Assembly: GCA_030628975.1 (NCBI GenBank)
Contig: DAOVPZ010000063.1
Coordinates: forward strand, 1-6,672
Direction: 5' to 3'
DNA from: Candidatus Cloacimonadota bacterium
Lineage (GTDB): Bacteria; Cloacimonadota; Cloacimonadia; JGIOTU-2
Length of the DNA: 6,672 nucleotides
Position numbers and translations under genes: made by a program. Of the stretch, positions 1 to 6,123 are shown piece by piece (position 1 is the first letter of the stretch; each line of letters begins with the position of its first letter). The notes under the pieces were generated by a model. It was not told the DNA's origin, did no database searches, and saw nothing but the letters and a program-made list of their open reading frames with translations.

Positions 1-81
1 AAATATAGTTAGAGAATTTTATATAAATCGTTAACTTTCAATTTATTAGATAGGTTTAATTTAGGCAATATTTAATCAATG

Positions 82-115
82 AGCTGGGAGTGAGATTCAT
101 TCCTGGCTTTTTTTT
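82..115 (+). terminator. Rho-independent terminator of an upstream plus-strand transcript
   Basis: Positions 82-93 pair with 97-108 in a 12-base-pair stem that includes three G-T wobbles, closed by a 3-base loop (GAT, 94-96). Eight T residues (108-115) follow at once, so it can act only for plus-strand transcription. No plus-strand gene is visible before it in the window, so it must end a gene lying to the left of position 1. It also marks the boundary with the minus-strand genes that fill the rest of the window. Confidence 0.8.
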
Positions 116-415
116 ATTTAGAAGCAAAAAATGGAAAAACAAGTAAAAATATTAGATAGGATCAAAGAATATCAAATGGTAGATATTTCTTATAAGATAC
201 TGGTTTATAATTAATGGAACTTTGTAATTCCTTAGTAATAATATATGATACGGCAAATAATGAAGAAAAATGTAGGATTTTACAATTTGTCCACTAGAAC
301 TGTTTTTGGAGCTGCAATAAATTGTATGTTAAATTGTGTAAGCCCTTTGATATGTTGGCAATTATGAATGAAGACAATCTATTAAGAAAAGATGAAAATA
401 GGACAAAAATTACTC
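116..415. other. AT-rich stretch with no convincing gene
   Basis: No coding region can be supported here on either strand. Two tiny plus-strand ORFs occur in the same frame: 131-214 (27 residues, starting MEKQVKILDR) and 245-367 (40 residues). Neither has a Shine-Dalgarno sequence, and three stop codons lie between them (233-241). They could be the remnant of a decayed gene or chance. I see no promoter, strong hairpin or repeat in this stretch. Confidence 0.5.
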
Positions 416-426
416 AAAATAAAAAA

Positions 427-502
427 TGGGGTGGATGATGGGATTCGAACCCACAACGACCGGAACCACAATCCGGTGCTCTACCATTGAACTACACCCA
501 CC
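427..502 (-). tRNA. tRNA-His (anticodon GTG)
   Basis: The minus strand folds into a complete cloverleaf. The acceptor arm pairs 495-501 with 431-437 (one G-T pair). The D arm contains GGT, the anticodon stem is CCGGA/TCCGG, and the 7-base anticodon loop has GTG at 469-467. The T arm has the standard TTCGAAT loop. The CCA end is encoded (429-427). The extra 5' G typical of tRNA-His (G-1) is encoded at 502 and faces discriminator C at 430, the identity pair read by histidyl-tRNA synthetase. A T-rich run (426-416 on the minus strand) follows the 3' end directly and may help termination. The gene lies 114 bases downstream of tRNA-Pro on the same strand, so the two may share a transcript. Confidence 0.97.
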
Positions 503-511
503 ACTTCTTAG

Positions 512-545
512 AAATTCGAATTAAAAATTACAAATGAGAAATTAA
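512..545 (+). repeat. Degenerate 7-base-period AT-rich array between the two tRNAs
   Basis: Successive units AAATTCG, AATTAA, AAATTAC, AAATGAG and AAATTAA follow the pattern AAAT plus three variable bases. They resemble the cleaner array at 701-735, including the shared unit AAATTCG. No coding potential is seen. The array runs in the opposite sense to the one at 574-604, so the two can partly pair: AGAAATTC at 510-517 is the exact complement of GAATTTCT at 578-585. Function is unknown; it may be a simple-sequence element that spread between genes. Confidence 0.5.
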
Positions 546-573
546 ATTAAGATGAGCACTAAGTCTTTTAAAA

Positions 574-604
574 TTTTGAATTTCTGATTTTATATTTTAC
601 ATTT
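574..604 (-). repeat. Inverted 7-base-period array upstream of the tRNA-Pro 3' end
   Basis: On the plus strand the units are TTTTGAA, TTTCTGA, TTTTATA and TTTTACA, followed by TTT. Read on the minus strand this gives AAAT/AAAA-type heptamers such as AAATGTA and AAATTCA, the same family as the arrays at 512-545 and 701-735 but in inverted orientation. It lies just beyond the 3' end of tRNA-Pro. On the minus-strand transcript it is A-rich, not T-rich, so it does not look like a terminator. Confidence 0.45.
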
Positions 605-616
605 AAAAAAATATTC

Positions 617-694
617 TGGTCGGGGTGCCGGGATTTGAACTCGGGACCACCTGAACCCCATTCAGGTGCGCTAGCCGGACTGCGCTACACCCCG
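617..694 (-). tRNA. tRNA-Pro (anticodon GGG)
   Basis: The minus strand forms a full cloverleaf. The acceptor stem CGGGGTG (694-688) pairs with 621-627. The anticodon stem is CCTGA/TCAGG. The 7-base loop carries GGG at 659-657, preceded by T at 660 and followed by G at 656, the position normally methylated (m1G37) in tRNA-Pro. The T loop is TTCAAAT, the discriminator is A (620), and the CCA end is encoded (619-617). It reads CCC and CCU proline codons. It lies downstream of the monophosphatase gene and upstream of tRNA-His on the same strand. A TTGACA-like hexamer occurs at 776-771 on the minus strand, but the nearest TATAAA (746-741) is 24 bases away, too far for a standard promoter. Confidence 0.97.
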
Positions 695-700
695 ACGAAT

Positions 701-735
701 AAATCACAAATCACAAATCACAAATTACAAATTCG
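701..735 (+). repeat. 7-base tandem repeat (AAATCAC) at the 5' side of tRNA-Pro
   Basis: There are three perfect copies of AAATCAC (701-721), then AAATTAC (722-728) and AAATTCG (729-735), head to tail with no spacer. It sits between the IMPase stop and the tRNA-Pro 5' end, within what would be the tRNA leader on the minus strand. It is the cleanest of three related arrays around the tRNAs and has no coding potential. The period of seven bases does not suit a protein-coding repeat; slippage or spread of an intergenic simple repeat is the likely origin. Confidence 0.8.
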
Positions 736-783
736 TATAATTTATACTTTGAGTCTCTTGAAATCTTTTTTGTCAAGTTTTGT

Positions 784-1557
784 TCAACTATTCAAAATAT
801 TAAGCAGTTCTTTATGAATATGTCCATTAGTTGCGATAATTTCTTTATTAAAAATTGAGAATTTTGATCCATCAAAATTAGTTATAGTGCCACCTGCTTG
901 TTTAATGATTAATATACCAGCAGCTGTATCCCACGGAGAAAGTTCCAACTCCCAGAAGCCATCAAAGATTCCAGTAGCCACATAGCACAGGTCAATTGCT
1001 GCTGAACCTGCTCTGCGTATGCCACGACATCTTCTTATTATTTTTGCAAAATTGCTTATATTATTTCGTTTTTGATCATTAATTCTATATGGAAAACCTG
1101 TGGATAAGAAGGCATTACTTATAATAGAGGTTTTTGAGACAGAAATTTGATTTCCATTTCTAAAACTTCCTTTGCCAATTTCACTATAAAAAAATTCTTC
1201 AAGAATTGGATTATATACAATACCAAGAATGCTTTCCTGATTTTTTTGTAAAGCAATTGATACTGAAACAAATGGAAATTTATGAACATAATTTGTTGTA
1301 CCGTCAAGGGGGTCAATCACCCAGCAAAATTCTTGATTTGGGTTGTATGAATGCTCACTCTCTTCTGTTAGAATATTATGATTGGGATATGATTTTTTGA
1401 TAATTTTTATAATAATGTCTTCAGCTTTTTTATCAACATTGGTCACTAAGTCGATTCTTCCTTTATATGATATCACTTTTGGCTTATGAAAGTAATCTTT
1501 AATAATTTTTCCAGCTTGTCTGGCAGCAATACTTGCAATCTCAAAAAATTTATCCAT
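784..1557 (-). CDS. suhB: Inositol-1-monophosphatase family protein (SuhB type)
   Basis: This is a 257-residue cytosolic, Mg-dependent phosphatase of the inositol monophosphatase family, which hydrolyses myo-inositol phosphates or related sugar phosphates. All metal-site motifs are present: DLVTNVD (36-42), the glutamate in ILTEES (62-67), WVIDPLDGTTN (79-89, with D82 and D85) and PWDTAAG (208-214, D210). The stretch RRAGSAAIDL (181-190) also matches SuhB. The length is close to E. coli SuhB (267 residues, from memory), and the N-terminal ITNVD and KSYP...EES regions align closely by eye. The start follows the flippase-like gene stop by only 12 bases with no Shine-Dalgarno of its own, which suggests an operon with translational coupling. 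In E. coli SuhB also acts in rRNA transcription antitermination; whether that holds here is unknown. Other family members (CysQ, histidinol phosphatase) are less likely given the motif fit. Confidence 0.93.
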   Translation of the reverse strand: MDKFFEIASIAARQAGKIIKDYFHKPKVISYKGRIDLVTNVDKKAEDIIIKIIKKSYPNHNILTEESEHSYNPNQEFCWVIDPLDGTTNYVHKFPFVSVSIALQKNQESILGIVYNPILEEFFYSEIGKGSFRNGNQISVSKTSIISNAFLSTGFPYRINDQKRNNISNFAKIIRRCRGIRRAGSAAIDLCYVATGIFDGFWELELSPWDTAAGILIIKQAGGTITNFDGSKFSIFNKEIIATNGHIHKELLNILNS

Positions 1558-1569
1558 TGGTGTTAAAAG

Positions 1570-2427
1570 TTAAATGTTCTTATTTATTTTTTTAGGAACT
1601 AAATGTAATATAAATCCAATAAAAGTTGGAATTAATATATTAATACAGAATATTATAAAAGCAGCACTTGTAGCACTTCCTGGTGATACACCAAGATCTT
1701 TAAAAAAATATACTGAGAGTAATTCCCGTATACCCAAACCACTTAATGTTATTGGTAAAGAGTTAAAAAAGATTACCAAGGAAATCATAAAAATTGAACG
1801 AAAAAATTGAACATTTTTAAATGCATTTAATATTAAATAAAATTGAAATATATAAACAAAGACAAATATCATTGATATTAAAAATACTTTAAGGATATTA
1901 ACTTCTTTTAGAATTTGTTTGTATTTTCTAATATACGGGATTATTTTTCCAAGACTTTTTGATCTAAATATTATAGGAATTAATACGAAGACGCCAAGAA
2001 AATAAAGATTATTTTTGAAAAATCCCAGAGATAATAGTACAAAAAACAAAAGTGAGGAAAAAGTAAAAAATTTCTCATAAAAAGCAAGGACAATCAATTC
2101 ATCCTTTTTTGAGTTAGAAATATGAAATGCTCTACCAATTTCACCTAACCTGGCTGGAGTAAAAATGCTATATGAGAAACTATAAAGTATGGATTTTATT
2201 ATTTCACTATTAGGTACATTTTTATTGATTGTTACTACAAATGATTTCCATCGTAAGAATTGTAAAAATAGATTCAATGGAAGTAGTAAAAATGAGATTA
2301 AAATCCAGGAAATCTTTGCTTGGGCAAAAGCTTCAACAATTTCTTTAGGTCTTACAAAATAGAAAAGGAATATAATGAATAGAACAGAGAAAAATATTTT
2401 ATATAAAATTGTTTTATTAAATTTCAT
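1570..2427 (-). CDS. Flippase-like integral membrane protein (lysylphosphatidylglycerol synthase TM family)
   Basis: This 285-residue polytopic membrane protein has hydrophobic segments at about 7-25, 41-58, 111-136, 141-154, 178-202, 208-226 and 253-276. Two signatures of the LPG-synthase-TM family (PF03706 type, the flippase domain of MprF) are visible: TPARLGEIGRA (90-100) and LPITLSGLGIRE (224-235). There is no aminoacyl-transferase domain like that in MprF, so this is the stand-alone form, usually annotated as a flippase-like or UPF0104 protein. Such proteins often sit beside glycosyltransferases and are thought to help move or build lipid-linked compounds; the substrate here is unknown. 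The start has only a weak AGAAAG motif eight bases upstream. The gene lies 63 bases after the radical SAM gene and 12 bases before suhB, so an operon is likely. Confidence 0.88.
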   Translation of the reverse strand: MKFNKTILYKIFFSVLFIIFLFYFVRPKEIVEAFAQAKISWILISFLLLPLNLFLQFLRWKSFVVTINKNVPNSEIIKSILYSFSYSIFTPARLGEIGRAFHISNSKKDELIVLAFYEKFFTFSSLLFFVLLSLGFFKNNLYFLGVFVLIPIIFRSKSLGKIIPYIRKYKQILKEVNILKVFLISMIFVFVYIFQFYLILNAFKNVQFFRSIFMISLVIFFNSLPITLSGLGIRELLSVYFFKDLGVSPGSATSAAFIIFCINILIPTFIGFILHLVPKKINKNI

Positions 2428-2451
2428 TAATTACTTTCTATACTACATTTT

Positions 2452-2476
2452 CATAGCACAAAAAATTGTGTCTATG
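2452..2476 (-). promoter_or_regulatory. Hairpin in the radical SAM / flippase-like intergenic gap
   Basis: CATAGCACAA (2452-2461) pairs with 2466-2476, giving a 10-base-pair stem with one bulged T (2471) and a 4-base loop. It lies in the 63-base gap of the presumed operon. No T-run follows it on the minus strand, so it is not a standard terminator. It could be an RNA processing or stability element between the two genes. Confidence 0.35.
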
Positions 2477-2490
2477 CAGTTAAGTTATTA

Positions 2491-3576
2491 TTAATACTTT
2501 ACAGCTATTCTTAGATTAAATAATTTTCCGATATGATTAATTGCTTGTTTTATATTTTGTGGATGTGTTAAGAGGTACTTCTGTGTATAACAACTGCTCC
2601 AACAACCATCACACTTCTTATATTGTTTTAATCTTTCTTTGTAAGTATAACTATTAAAAATGTCTTCCAGGTCTTCTTCTATCAGATTACCAATTTTATC
2701 ACCGAAACAAAGATGTAAATCTCCATTTTCCATAATAGTAAGTCGTGTTGATGTTCTTTTTCCATCAACAAAAGGACAATAATCAGGAAAATCATTTGTT
2801 AATATCCTGGGTAAACCTTCAATAAATGTATTAAGGTTTAGAATATATGGATTATCTTTTAAATATTCTAAGGTTTCAAAAAATTTGTCTTTATATTTCA
2901 ATTCACTAATTATCATTTCATAATCTTCTTTTGTAGTTTCAATTAGACTATGATACAATCCAACCGTGACCTTCCAACCAACATTTTTACATGCTTGAAT
3001 AATATAAGGCACTTGATGAAGATTAATGGCACTTATAACGCAATTAACATACAGAAAAGATTTTGATTTTATTTGTTTCTTTCTGGCAGAAATTTTTTCC
3101 ATATTTCCTAAAACAGTTCCAGAAAATTTTGGAATACCACGCAGATAATCACCTATATCACCCAAACCATCTAAGGAGGTTTGAATATTTATATTTTCAT
3201 CCAAACACATATCAATAATATTAGATATTTTTGTATAATCAAAATATAAACCTGAAACAAGTGAGGTAGATAGAGGAAATACTTTTTTGGAGTGGAGTAG
3301 GATCTTGGGTAAATCTGGATTTAATAAAGGTTCACCACCACTTATCATACCAATAAGACTGCCATACTTTTGCAATCTTTGAGCAACTTTTTGAAAATTT
3401 TTATATGTGAGATGTTTAGGTTCCGTATGCTTTTCATAAATATTGCATTGTCTGCAACGCTGGTTACAGAGATGAGTTATTTTTATTTCTGTAACAAAGT
3501 TAATTGGACGATTATTAATAAAATGTGTGATTGCTTTAACACTATTTTTCAGAAGATTTTGTATTCTCATTGGCAT
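2491..3576 (-). CDS. Radical SAM protein with C-terminal SPASM-like domain
   Basis: This 361-residue protein is a radical S-adenosylmethionine enzyme. The cluster-binding motif is CNQRCRQC (C37, C41, C44), followed by SGGEPLL (79-85, SAM binding) and QTSLDG (132-137). The C-terminal part carries a cysteine set typical of a SPASM or twitch domain that holds auxiliary Fe-S clusters: C267 in CPF, C290 in LCFGD, then CDGCWSSC (C322, C325, C329). SPASM enzymes modify peptides, proteins or small molecules. The substrate cannot be told here, and no small precursor peptide is evident next to it except the unrelated-looking exported protein upstream. Two Met codons (3576 and 3570) could start it; neither has a Shine-Dalgarno, and the longer form is given. 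The leader contains alternative hairpins (3597-3651). The flippase-like and suhB genes follow on the same strand. Confidence 0.9.
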   Translation of the reverse strand: MPMRIQNLLKNSVKAITHFINNRPINFVTEIKITHLCNQRCRQCNIYEKHTEPKHLTYKNFQKVAQRLQKYGSLIGMISGGEPLLNPDLPKILLHSKKVFPLSTSLVSGLYFDYTKISNIIDMCLDENINIQTSLDGLGDIGDYLRGIPKFSGTVLGNMEKISARKKQIKSKSFLYVNCVISAINLHQVPYIIQACKNVGWKVTVGLYHSLIETTKEDYEMIISELKYKDKFFETLEYLKDNPYILNLNTFIEGLPRILTNDFPDYCPFVDGKRTSTRLTIMENGDLHLCFGDKIGNLIEEDLEDIFNSYTYKERLKQYKKCDGCWSSCYTQKYLLTHPQNIKQAINHIGKLFNLRIAVKY

Positions 3577-3596
3577 TTTTTAACTGGAAATTATCA

Positions 3597-3651
3597 TTGG
3601 GAGTTTGAAAACGAATCCCAACTTATTAGTTTCAGTCTAAAGGGTTGGGAT
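3597..3651 (-). promoter_or_regulatory. Mutually exclusive hairpins in the leader of the radical SAM gene
   Basis: Three short segments can pair in two ways. ATCCCAAC (3615-3622) is the exact complement of GTTGGGAT (3644-3651), extendable by two G-T pairs. Its core (3616-3621) is also complementary to TTGGGA at 3597-3602. Only one hairpin can form at a time. The second would lie about 20 bases before the radical SAM start. The arrangement resembles an attenuator or translation switch, but there is no strong T-run, so transcription termination is not obvious. It could instead be chance repetition of a short word. Confidence 0.35.
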
Positions 3652-3663
3652 GAATGTTAAGTC

Positions 3664-3912
3664 CTAAATATGATTGACACATTTTATGTATCTTTCTCCT
3701 TTATAATTTCGAAAAGCGGGAAAATTCCATCCATAAGTTAAATTATAGAAATCATTTCCATCAACAATCCCGATGCTTATTTTTGGACTTAATGTCAATC
3801 CGTTTCGGAAGTCCCAACCGAATGAAAATCCTGGACTAAGATATGGAATAAAATCTGAAAATAAGAAAACAAAACACGCTATGAAAGCAATAATAAAAAT
3901 TAATGTTTTCAT
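3664..3912 (-). CDS. Small exported protein of unknown function
   Basis: This 82-residue protein matches no family I recognise. Residues 3-18 form one hydrophobic segment after a lysine at position 2, so it is probably a signal peptide or membrane anchor. The rest has alternating aromatic and glycine-rich strands (SPGFSFGWDF, then LSPKISIGI and FYNLTYGWNF, about 26-64) that look like beta hairpins and could belong to an outer-membrane or periplasmic protein. The cysteine at 13 is not in a good lipobox. Support for a real gene: a Shine-Dalgarno AGAGG four bases before the ATG, better than most genes nearby, and a candidate promoter just upstream. The stop is 87 bases before the radical SAM start. 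It may be a truncated version of a longer barrel-like protein. Confidence 0.6.
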   Translation of the reverse strand: MKTLIFIIAFIACFVFLFSDFIPYLSPGFSFGWDFRNGLTLSPKISIGIVDGNDFYNLTYGWNFPAFRNYKGERYIKCVNHI

Positions 3913-3945
3913 ATTACCTCTAAAATTAAATTCTTATTTTTTTAA

Positions 3946-3975
3946 ATTATCCTGTCCAGAAAATAATTAAAACAA
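3946..3975 (-). promoter_or_regulatory. Candidate sigma-70 promoter for the small exported protein
   Basis: On the minus strand a TTGTTT hexamer (3975-3970) and GATAAT (3951-3946, five of six matches to the -10 consensus) are 18 bases apart. Transcription would start near 3938, giving a leader of about 25 bases that contains the AGAGG ribosome binding site. It lies in the 134-base gap after the sulfatase stop, so the small gene may start a new transcript. The -35 box is weak, and AT-rich DNA gives chance matches. Confidence 0.35.
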
Positions 3976-4046
3976 AGAGTAGAATTGAAAATACTATTCG
4001 ATGTGCTGAAAGCGATATAATAAAATCTGTATAAAAATCAAACTCA

Positions 4047-5903
4047 TTACTTGATAAATTCTCTAAAACCATTTAGAACATGCATTACATCTGCTCGTTT
4101 TAATTTAAGTATCTCCTTGTCATTGTCTATAAGTTGATATTGCTCATCTCTCACCTCAAAAGAACCTAGATTGTAAGATTCAAATGAAAATAATAGGGTA
4201 TTGCTTTTATAAATAATAGCACAGTCATCCCACCCACAAGCAACAACAAAATCGTGACCTTTTCCATCTAAAACAGATTGTCCCTGTGAGTATATATTTG
4301 AAGGAGAAGTATATCCCAGTAGTTCAAACATTGTTGGCACAACATCATTATGGCTCGTCAAATATGTAATTATTTTGTGTGGCACATCCGGAATATGAAG
4401 AATAAATGGCACTTTTGTTTGATATTGTGAAAATGAGCTCGTATGTCCCCAAAAGCCAGTTTCATAAAATTCCTCTCCATGGTCTCCAGTAATTATGACA
4501 ATTGTATTTTGTAACATTTGCTTTTCTTCAAGATCTGTCAAGAGTTTACCAATTTCAAAATCAGCGAAATAAATAGCATTTTTATAACTATTTAGTAATG
4601 AGACGATATCCTTTTTTCCAATTGTAACGAAATTTGGATTCTTATTTGAAGGTGTATATCTTTCAAAATTATCAGGATAGCTATAAGGTCTATGAGATGC
4701 ATTATAAAAGAGAAATGAAAAAAAAGGCTTTGATTTATCTCTATTATCCAACCAGTTTAAGAATGTTTGAGTTAAAATAGGATCTCGTTCTTCCGCTTTT
4801 TTTCCAGGAAGTCTATCAAGTACATAATCCGGAATTTTAATAAAAGCTGTCTTACGGAATTCAGGACTTGTTAATTTTCTGCTTGAAATAATTTTAAAAT
4901 CAAATCCCAATTTTATTAGTTCATCTATGAAAATAGGACTACATCTATCACCTAAAAAATGATGCCAATAATATCCATAGATACCGTAAAATAGGCTAAA
5001 AACACCAAATCGTGACGCATTCCCACCACTGTAATGATTGGTAAATACCATTGATTTATTTGAAAATTCATTTATATTCGGTGTTAATTCTTCGTTGAAC
5101 ATATCATAACGCCACGCATCAATTAGTATCCAGATGATGTTTGGATATTCTTTCTGATATGTGTGCTCTAATTCTTCCTTTGGATAATTCAAGCTTGTAT
5201 ACCTTTTATCCAATTTGATCGTATCTTCTCTATCAATCTTAAAACCAAATTGTTTACGCATAAAGCGTTTGATTGTCATAGGTTGGTATAATGGAAATAC
5301 TTTGCAATATCTTGTCACTGCCCTTCTATTGTATAAATCCCCAATTGCATAGATGAATTTATCTGAAAGAATAACTACTAAACTCAAAATAAGTGTGAGA
5401 TAGATTACTCGTTTTGAAATAGCCTTATTGCTTAATTTATCATATAATTTTTTGATTAAAATAAACTCAAGAACAATTATACTGATAATGACAAAACTGA
5501 GTGTTATGTAGGTTTTTACACCTAAATCTAAAGAATCCTTAGTACCCTCTGTGAAGATAAGATTTATCACCATACTGTTAATATGGAATTTGAAAATCCT
5601 GTATATGGATGTATCAATGAAGTTGATAATTTGTAGGATTGAAATGAAAAGGGCGGAAGTAATCAAAAATATTCTACGATTAGAGATAAATAAAAATATT
5701 AGAAATAATGGAAGAGAAATTATGAAATAAATCAAAACAGTATTTGAAATTAGGGCAGAATGAACAAAAACAATACTTAAAAACTTATAAGATCCTGAAG
5801 TGTATAGGATATATTGATAATTCAGAATAATCGCAAAGAGAAGATTGATTAATAAAAACCGAAATAATGTTCTGAAGTTTAATATTTTTTTTGAAGAAAA
5901 CAT
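4047..5903 (-). CDS. YejM/PbgA-like inner-membrane sulfatase (LtaS-type alkaline phosphatase fold)
   Basis: This 618-residue protein has about five N-terminal membrane helices (roughly 12-34, 42-72 in part, 78-98, 131-150, 166-186) and a C-terminal periplasmic sulfatase domain from about residue 253. The N-terminal part contains DTSIYRIFKFHINS (97-110), typical of the DUF3413 region of YejM. In the catalytic domain, HYSGGNASRFGVFSLFYG (290-307) and YSQGQ (538-542) match E. coli YejM by eye. Metal-ligand motifs are intact: IDAWRYD (261-267), GDHGEE (473-478) and GHTS (486-489); Ser297 occupies the likely nucleophile region. E. coli YejM has lost the DH pair and is a regulator of lipopolysaccharide synthesis, so this homologue may be a true phospho- or sulfo-transferase or hydrolase acting on envelope lipids. 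The length fits the family (E. coli YejM 586 residues, from memory). The ribosome site is weak: AGGA lies about 11 bases before ATG. Confidence 0.88.
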   Translation of the reverse strand: MFSSKKILNFRTLFRFLLINLLFAIILNYQYILYTSGSYKFLSIVFVHSALISNTVLIYFIISLPLFLIFLFISNRRIFLITSALFISILQIINFIDTSIYRIFKFHINSMVINLIFTEGTKDSLDLGVKTYITLSFVIISIIVLEFILIKKLYDKLSNKAISKRVIYLTLILSLVVILSDKFIYAIGDLYNRRAVTRYCKVFPLYQPMTIKRFMRKQFGFKIDREDTIKLDKRYTSLNYPKEELEHTYQKEYPNIIWILIDAWRYDMFNEELTPNINEFSNKSMVFTNHYSGGNASRFGVFSLFYGIYGYYWHHFLGDRCSPIFIDELIKLGFDFKIISSRKLTSPEFRKTAFIKIPDYVLDRLPGKKAEERDPILTQTFLNWLDNRDKSKPFFSFLFYNASHRPYSYPDNFERYTPSNKNPNFVTIGKKDIVSLLNSYKNAIYFADFEIGKLLTDLEEKQMLQNTIVIITGDHGEEFYETGFWGHTSSFSQYQTKVPFILHIPDVPHKIITYLTSHNDVVPTMFELLGYTSPSNIYSQGQSVLDGKGHDFVVACGWDDCAIIYKSNTLLFSFESYNLGSFEVRDEQYQLIDNDKEILKLKRADVMHVLNGFREFIK

Positions 5904-5975
5904 AGGCTATACTATCCTATAAATATTGATGAATATAAATTAAAATTAATTGAAGTAGCCTAAAGAGTAACTTTT

Positions 5976-6004
5976 ATCATAGTAGGTGGAGCGATTCAAG
6001 TAAA
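5976..6004 (-). promoter_or_regulatory. Candidate sigma-70 promoter for the sulfatase gene
   Basis: On the minus strand TTTACT (6004-5999, four of six matches) and TATGAT (5981-5976, five of six) are separated by exactly 17 bases. The predicted start near 5969 gives a leader of about 65 bases before the ATG at 5903. The call rests only on hexamer match and spacing in AT-rich DNA. Confidence 0.4.
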
Positions 6005-6027
6005 CAGTTATAAACCCATTCTCCATA

Positions 6028-6045
6028 GTCCCGATAAATCGGGAC
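6028..6045. repeat. Perfect 18-base palindrome (hairpin)
   Basis: GTCCCGAT (6028-6035) and ATCGGGAC (6038-6045) form a perfect 8-base-pair stem around AA. It is much richer in G+C than its surroundings. Flanking bases (CCATTCTCC at 6017-6025 and GGATGAATTGG at 6049-6059) can extend it imperfectly. No T-run follows on either strand, so it is not a standard terminator. Such short G+C-rich palindromes in AT-rich genomes are often dispersed repeats. This is the only copy in the window, so that cannot be judged here. Confidence 0.6.
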
Positions 6046-6123
6046 GAAGGATGAATTGGCTACGCAACATATGAACTGCTTATATGGTTATTTGTTTTAA
6101 ATTTTATTTTTTCTTTTTTTTAT

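Larger units (their letters stand above)
5904..6123. other. Noncoding region between the sulfatase gene and the attC site
   Basis: No ORF worth naming occurs here. Reading from the attC side, the stretch holds a T-rich tract on the plus strand (about 6090-6121). Next is a weak hairpin, AACATAT at 6066-6072 with ATATGGTT at 6082-6089, one base bulged. Then comes the perfect palindrome at 6028-6045 and promoter-like boxes for the sulfatase gene. If the attC call is right, everything left of 6130 is either the next, gene-poor cassette or the host chromosome at the end of a cassette array. No second attC is found before the sulfatase gene. Confidence 0.6.

Noticed and set aside
131..367. Two short plus-strand ORFs (131-214 and 245-367) as genes
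   Set aside because: They are very short, lack ribosome binding sites, are separated by in-frame stops, and match no recognisable domain.
701..735. CRISPR array
   Set aside because: The units are only seven bases long and contiguous, with no spacers.
741..776. Promoter for the tRNAs from TTGACA (776-771) and TATAAA (746-741)
   Set aside because: The 24-base spacing is too long for a sigma-70 promoter, and no better -10 box stands at 16-18 bases.
635..817. Plus-strand ORF of 60 codons
   Set aside because: It runs through tRNA-Pro and the heptamer array and overlaps the end of suhB; its protein is a by-product of the tRNA sequence.
3370..3660. Plus-strand ORF of 96 codons opposite the radical SAM start
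   Set aside because: It lies antisense to the conserved cysteine motif region of the radical SAM gene and shows no domain of its own.
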